Shown: one piece after another, positions 5,948 to 7,273 of the stretch | Position numbering within the stretch: position 1 is the first letter of the stretch | Layout of the letters: each line of letters begins with the position of its first letter | Assembly (NCBI GenBank): GCA_020048795.1 | Contig: JAIFMA010000162.1 | Span: forward strand, 1-7,273 | Direction of reading: 5' to 3' | DNA length: 7,273 nucleotides | Origin: Rhodoferax sp. | GTDB taxonomy: Bacteria > Pseudomonadota > Gammaproteobacteria > Burkholderiales > Burkholderiaceae_C | Made by a program: the position numbers and the translations under genes | The notes under the pieces: generated by a model | Told to the model about the DNA's origin: nothing | Seen by the model: the letters and a program-made list of their open reading frames with translations, nothing else | Database searches by the model: none

Positions 5948-7242
5948 GTTGTCACCTTGTCAATTGGCAGGTCCACGGCGCGCTCAAAAAAGTAGCAGAT
6001 GCGCTGGCGAGGCGACAAATAATCCATCGCGACCTTGGGCAGGCTGGCCGGCTTGAGGCTGCGCCGTATGCCCAGCTCAGGGGTGCTCTCAAGGTCCAGA
6101 ATCAGGGCCTCATGCTTGGACACTTTGGTATCCACCACGACCACTCTGGGTTTGAGTGGTCGCGCCGAGTTGACCGATACCACCATGGCATAACGATCGT
6201 CGGTCAGTTGCACGATCGAACCCGGCGGGTACACCCCCATCATGCGAATGAAGGCACCCAGTACCGTGGCATCAAAACGTGGTTTCAGCTGCGCAAAAAT
6301 CAATGCCAGCGCTTCGTGCGGGGTTAACGCGGCGGCCGGTCGGTTGGGGTTGCACAACTCGTCGTAGCGGTTGACCAGCGCCAGGATTTTGGCCGGTTGC
6401 GACATGGCATCACCCTTGACGCGACCCGGAAACCCACTGCCATCGACCATTTCGTGGTGTTGTGCGATCGCCTGCAGGGCACCGGGCGTGAGTTCCATGC
6501 GCTGGCCCAGCAGCAGCCCCTGGGTCACATGCTCCTGGTAGGCTTTTTGCTCGGCGTTGGAGAAGTTGGCTTCCGGCCAGCGCACCCGGTCAGGCAACTG
6601 CAATTTGCCGATGTCGTGCAGAAACGCGGCTATCCCAAGGTCAGTCACCTCCGCAGCCGACAAGGCCATGTATTTGCCCAGCAGCAAGGCGATGACACTG
6701 ACATTGACCGGATGCATGGTCTGCTTGTCGCCCATGCTGTCCGACAGCAGGCGAATGGCCGATTCACCGGTCCCCAGGATTTCGCTGACAAAGCCTTGCA
6801 CCATGTCCTGGCATTGTTCCATGACCTTGTGCGGATGGCTGTGCACCTGTTCAATCACTTGCTTGTATTGGCGCACGGTCTGGCCGTAGCGACGCTCACA
6901 GGCGATCAGGTCGCGTTGCTGCACGCCCAGCAGCTCACTTCTTTGCTGGCGCAGCTGCTGCTCGCGGGCCAGTGTGTTGGCGCGTTCCAGCGCCGCCGCC
7001 GCCTGGGCGGACGGCAGGCTTGCCGCTGGCACGGCAGGCGCTGGAGCATCACTTTTTCCCGGCACGAAGCGGATCTGCCTGAGACCGAGCCCGCGAATGA
7101 TGTCGATCTGCTTGTCGGAGCTGATCTTGAAGCTGCCTGTCGGAAACGGGTGCGCCATCCAGCCGAGTTCGAGTTCAACGAACATGCCCGGGCGCAAATC
7201 TGCAATGTCAATGATTTCGAACGAAGCTTCTTCTGTGGGCAT
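5944..7242 (-). CDS. HD-GYP domain c-di-GMP phosphodiesterase with N-terminal DUF3391
   Basis: A 432-residue cytoplasmic protein expected to hydrolyse cyclic di-GMP. Residues 9-62 (IIDIADLRPGMFVEL...IRFVP) match the DUF3391 domain that commonly precedes HD-GYP domains. A helical, Gln/Arg/Ala-rich linker follows (about 75-145). The HD-GYP domain covers about 165-345: His177, the HD pair His209-Asp210 in FLHDIGKLQLPD, His238, His262-His263 in HHEMVDGSGFP, and Asp294 in NRYDEL, i.e. the expected metal ligands. The signature reads GFP in place of GYP, a conservative change. After it come residues 346-432, a C-terminal extension with β-rich character (YAMVVSVN, PRVVVVD). The ATG at 7242 is the first in the frame within the window and gives the normal DUF3391 start; the frame is open to the edge, so an earlier start is possible. 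It is translationally coupled to the GGDEF-EAL gene. Confidence 0.94.
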   Translation of the reverse strand: MPTEEASFEIIDIADLRPGMFVELELGWMAHPFPTGSFKISSDKQIDIIRGLGLRQIRFVPGKSDAPAPAVPAASLPSAQAAAALERANTLAREQQLRQQRSELLGVQQRDLIACERRYGQTVRQYKQVIEQVHSHPHKVMEQCQDMVQGFVSEILGTGESAIRLLSDSMGDKQTMHPVNVSVIALLLGKYMALSAAEVTDLGIAAFLHDIGKLQLPDRVRWPEANFSNAEQKAYQEHVTQGLLLGQRMELTPGALQAIAQHHEMVDGSGFPGRVKGDAMSQPAKILALVNRYDELCNPNRPAAALTPHEALALIFAQLKPRFDATVLGAFIRMMGVYPPGSIVQLTDDRYAMVVSVNSARPLKPRVVVVDTKVSKHEALILDLESTPELGIRRSLKPASLPKVAMDYLSPRQRICYFFERAVDLPIDKVTT

Positions 7243-7273
7243 GGCAAGAAAGTGTTGGGTTGGCTGACGACAT

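Noticed and set aside
7253..7273. ATG at the very right edge on the minus strand
   Set aside because: It is out of frame with the HD-GYP gene and opens only a 21-codon frame that ends within that gene's start; no support for a leader peptide.

Overview
The window looks like ordinary chromosome from a betaproteobacterium, most likely a Burkholderiales member of the Comamonadaceae (Rhodoferax/Polaromonas-like). The basis is moderately high GC, class II dihydroorotase followed by a DUF3025 gene, and the character of the encoded proteins. This assignment is inference from recognised protein flavour, not a database search. All eight supported loci lie on the minus strand, so transcription runs right to left. 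Long open frames on the plus strand are shadows of these genes.

Reading in the direction of transcription, the right half (7242 to 3527) is a cyclic-di-GMP module. An HD-GYP phosphodiesterase with an N-terminal DUF3391 domain overlaps by 4 bases a GTG-started PAS-PAS-PAS-GGDEF-EAL protein that keeps all the expected catalytic residues of both output domains and the GGDEF inhibitory site. Only 18 bases later comes a histidine-phosphatase (GpmB-like) gene. After 58 bases carrying a possible -10 element comes a conserved but uncharacterised 201-residue, single-membrane-anchor protein with a striking HxCHWFC motif.

The centre (about 2205 to 1291) is the least tidy part. A 185-base gap holds short direct and inverted repeats. 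It is followed by a 77-residue hypothetical protein and then a LysR-type regulator that has only the C-terminal, effector-binding half. The DNA-binding half is absent, and the reading frame is closed by a stop just upstream, so this looks like a decayed or deleted regulator.

The left end (1245 to 1) is housekeeping: pyrC (dihydroorotase, pyrimidine synthesis) with all metal ligands present, followed after 22 bases by the start of a DUF3025 gene that runs off the window.

I found no tRNA, rRNA, CRISPR array, insertion sequence or convincing rho-independent terminator. I did not find a clear case for a wholly new system. The most worthwhile items are the truncated LysR gene and its junction, the coupled c-di-GMP pair, and the HxCHWFC membrane-anchored protein.
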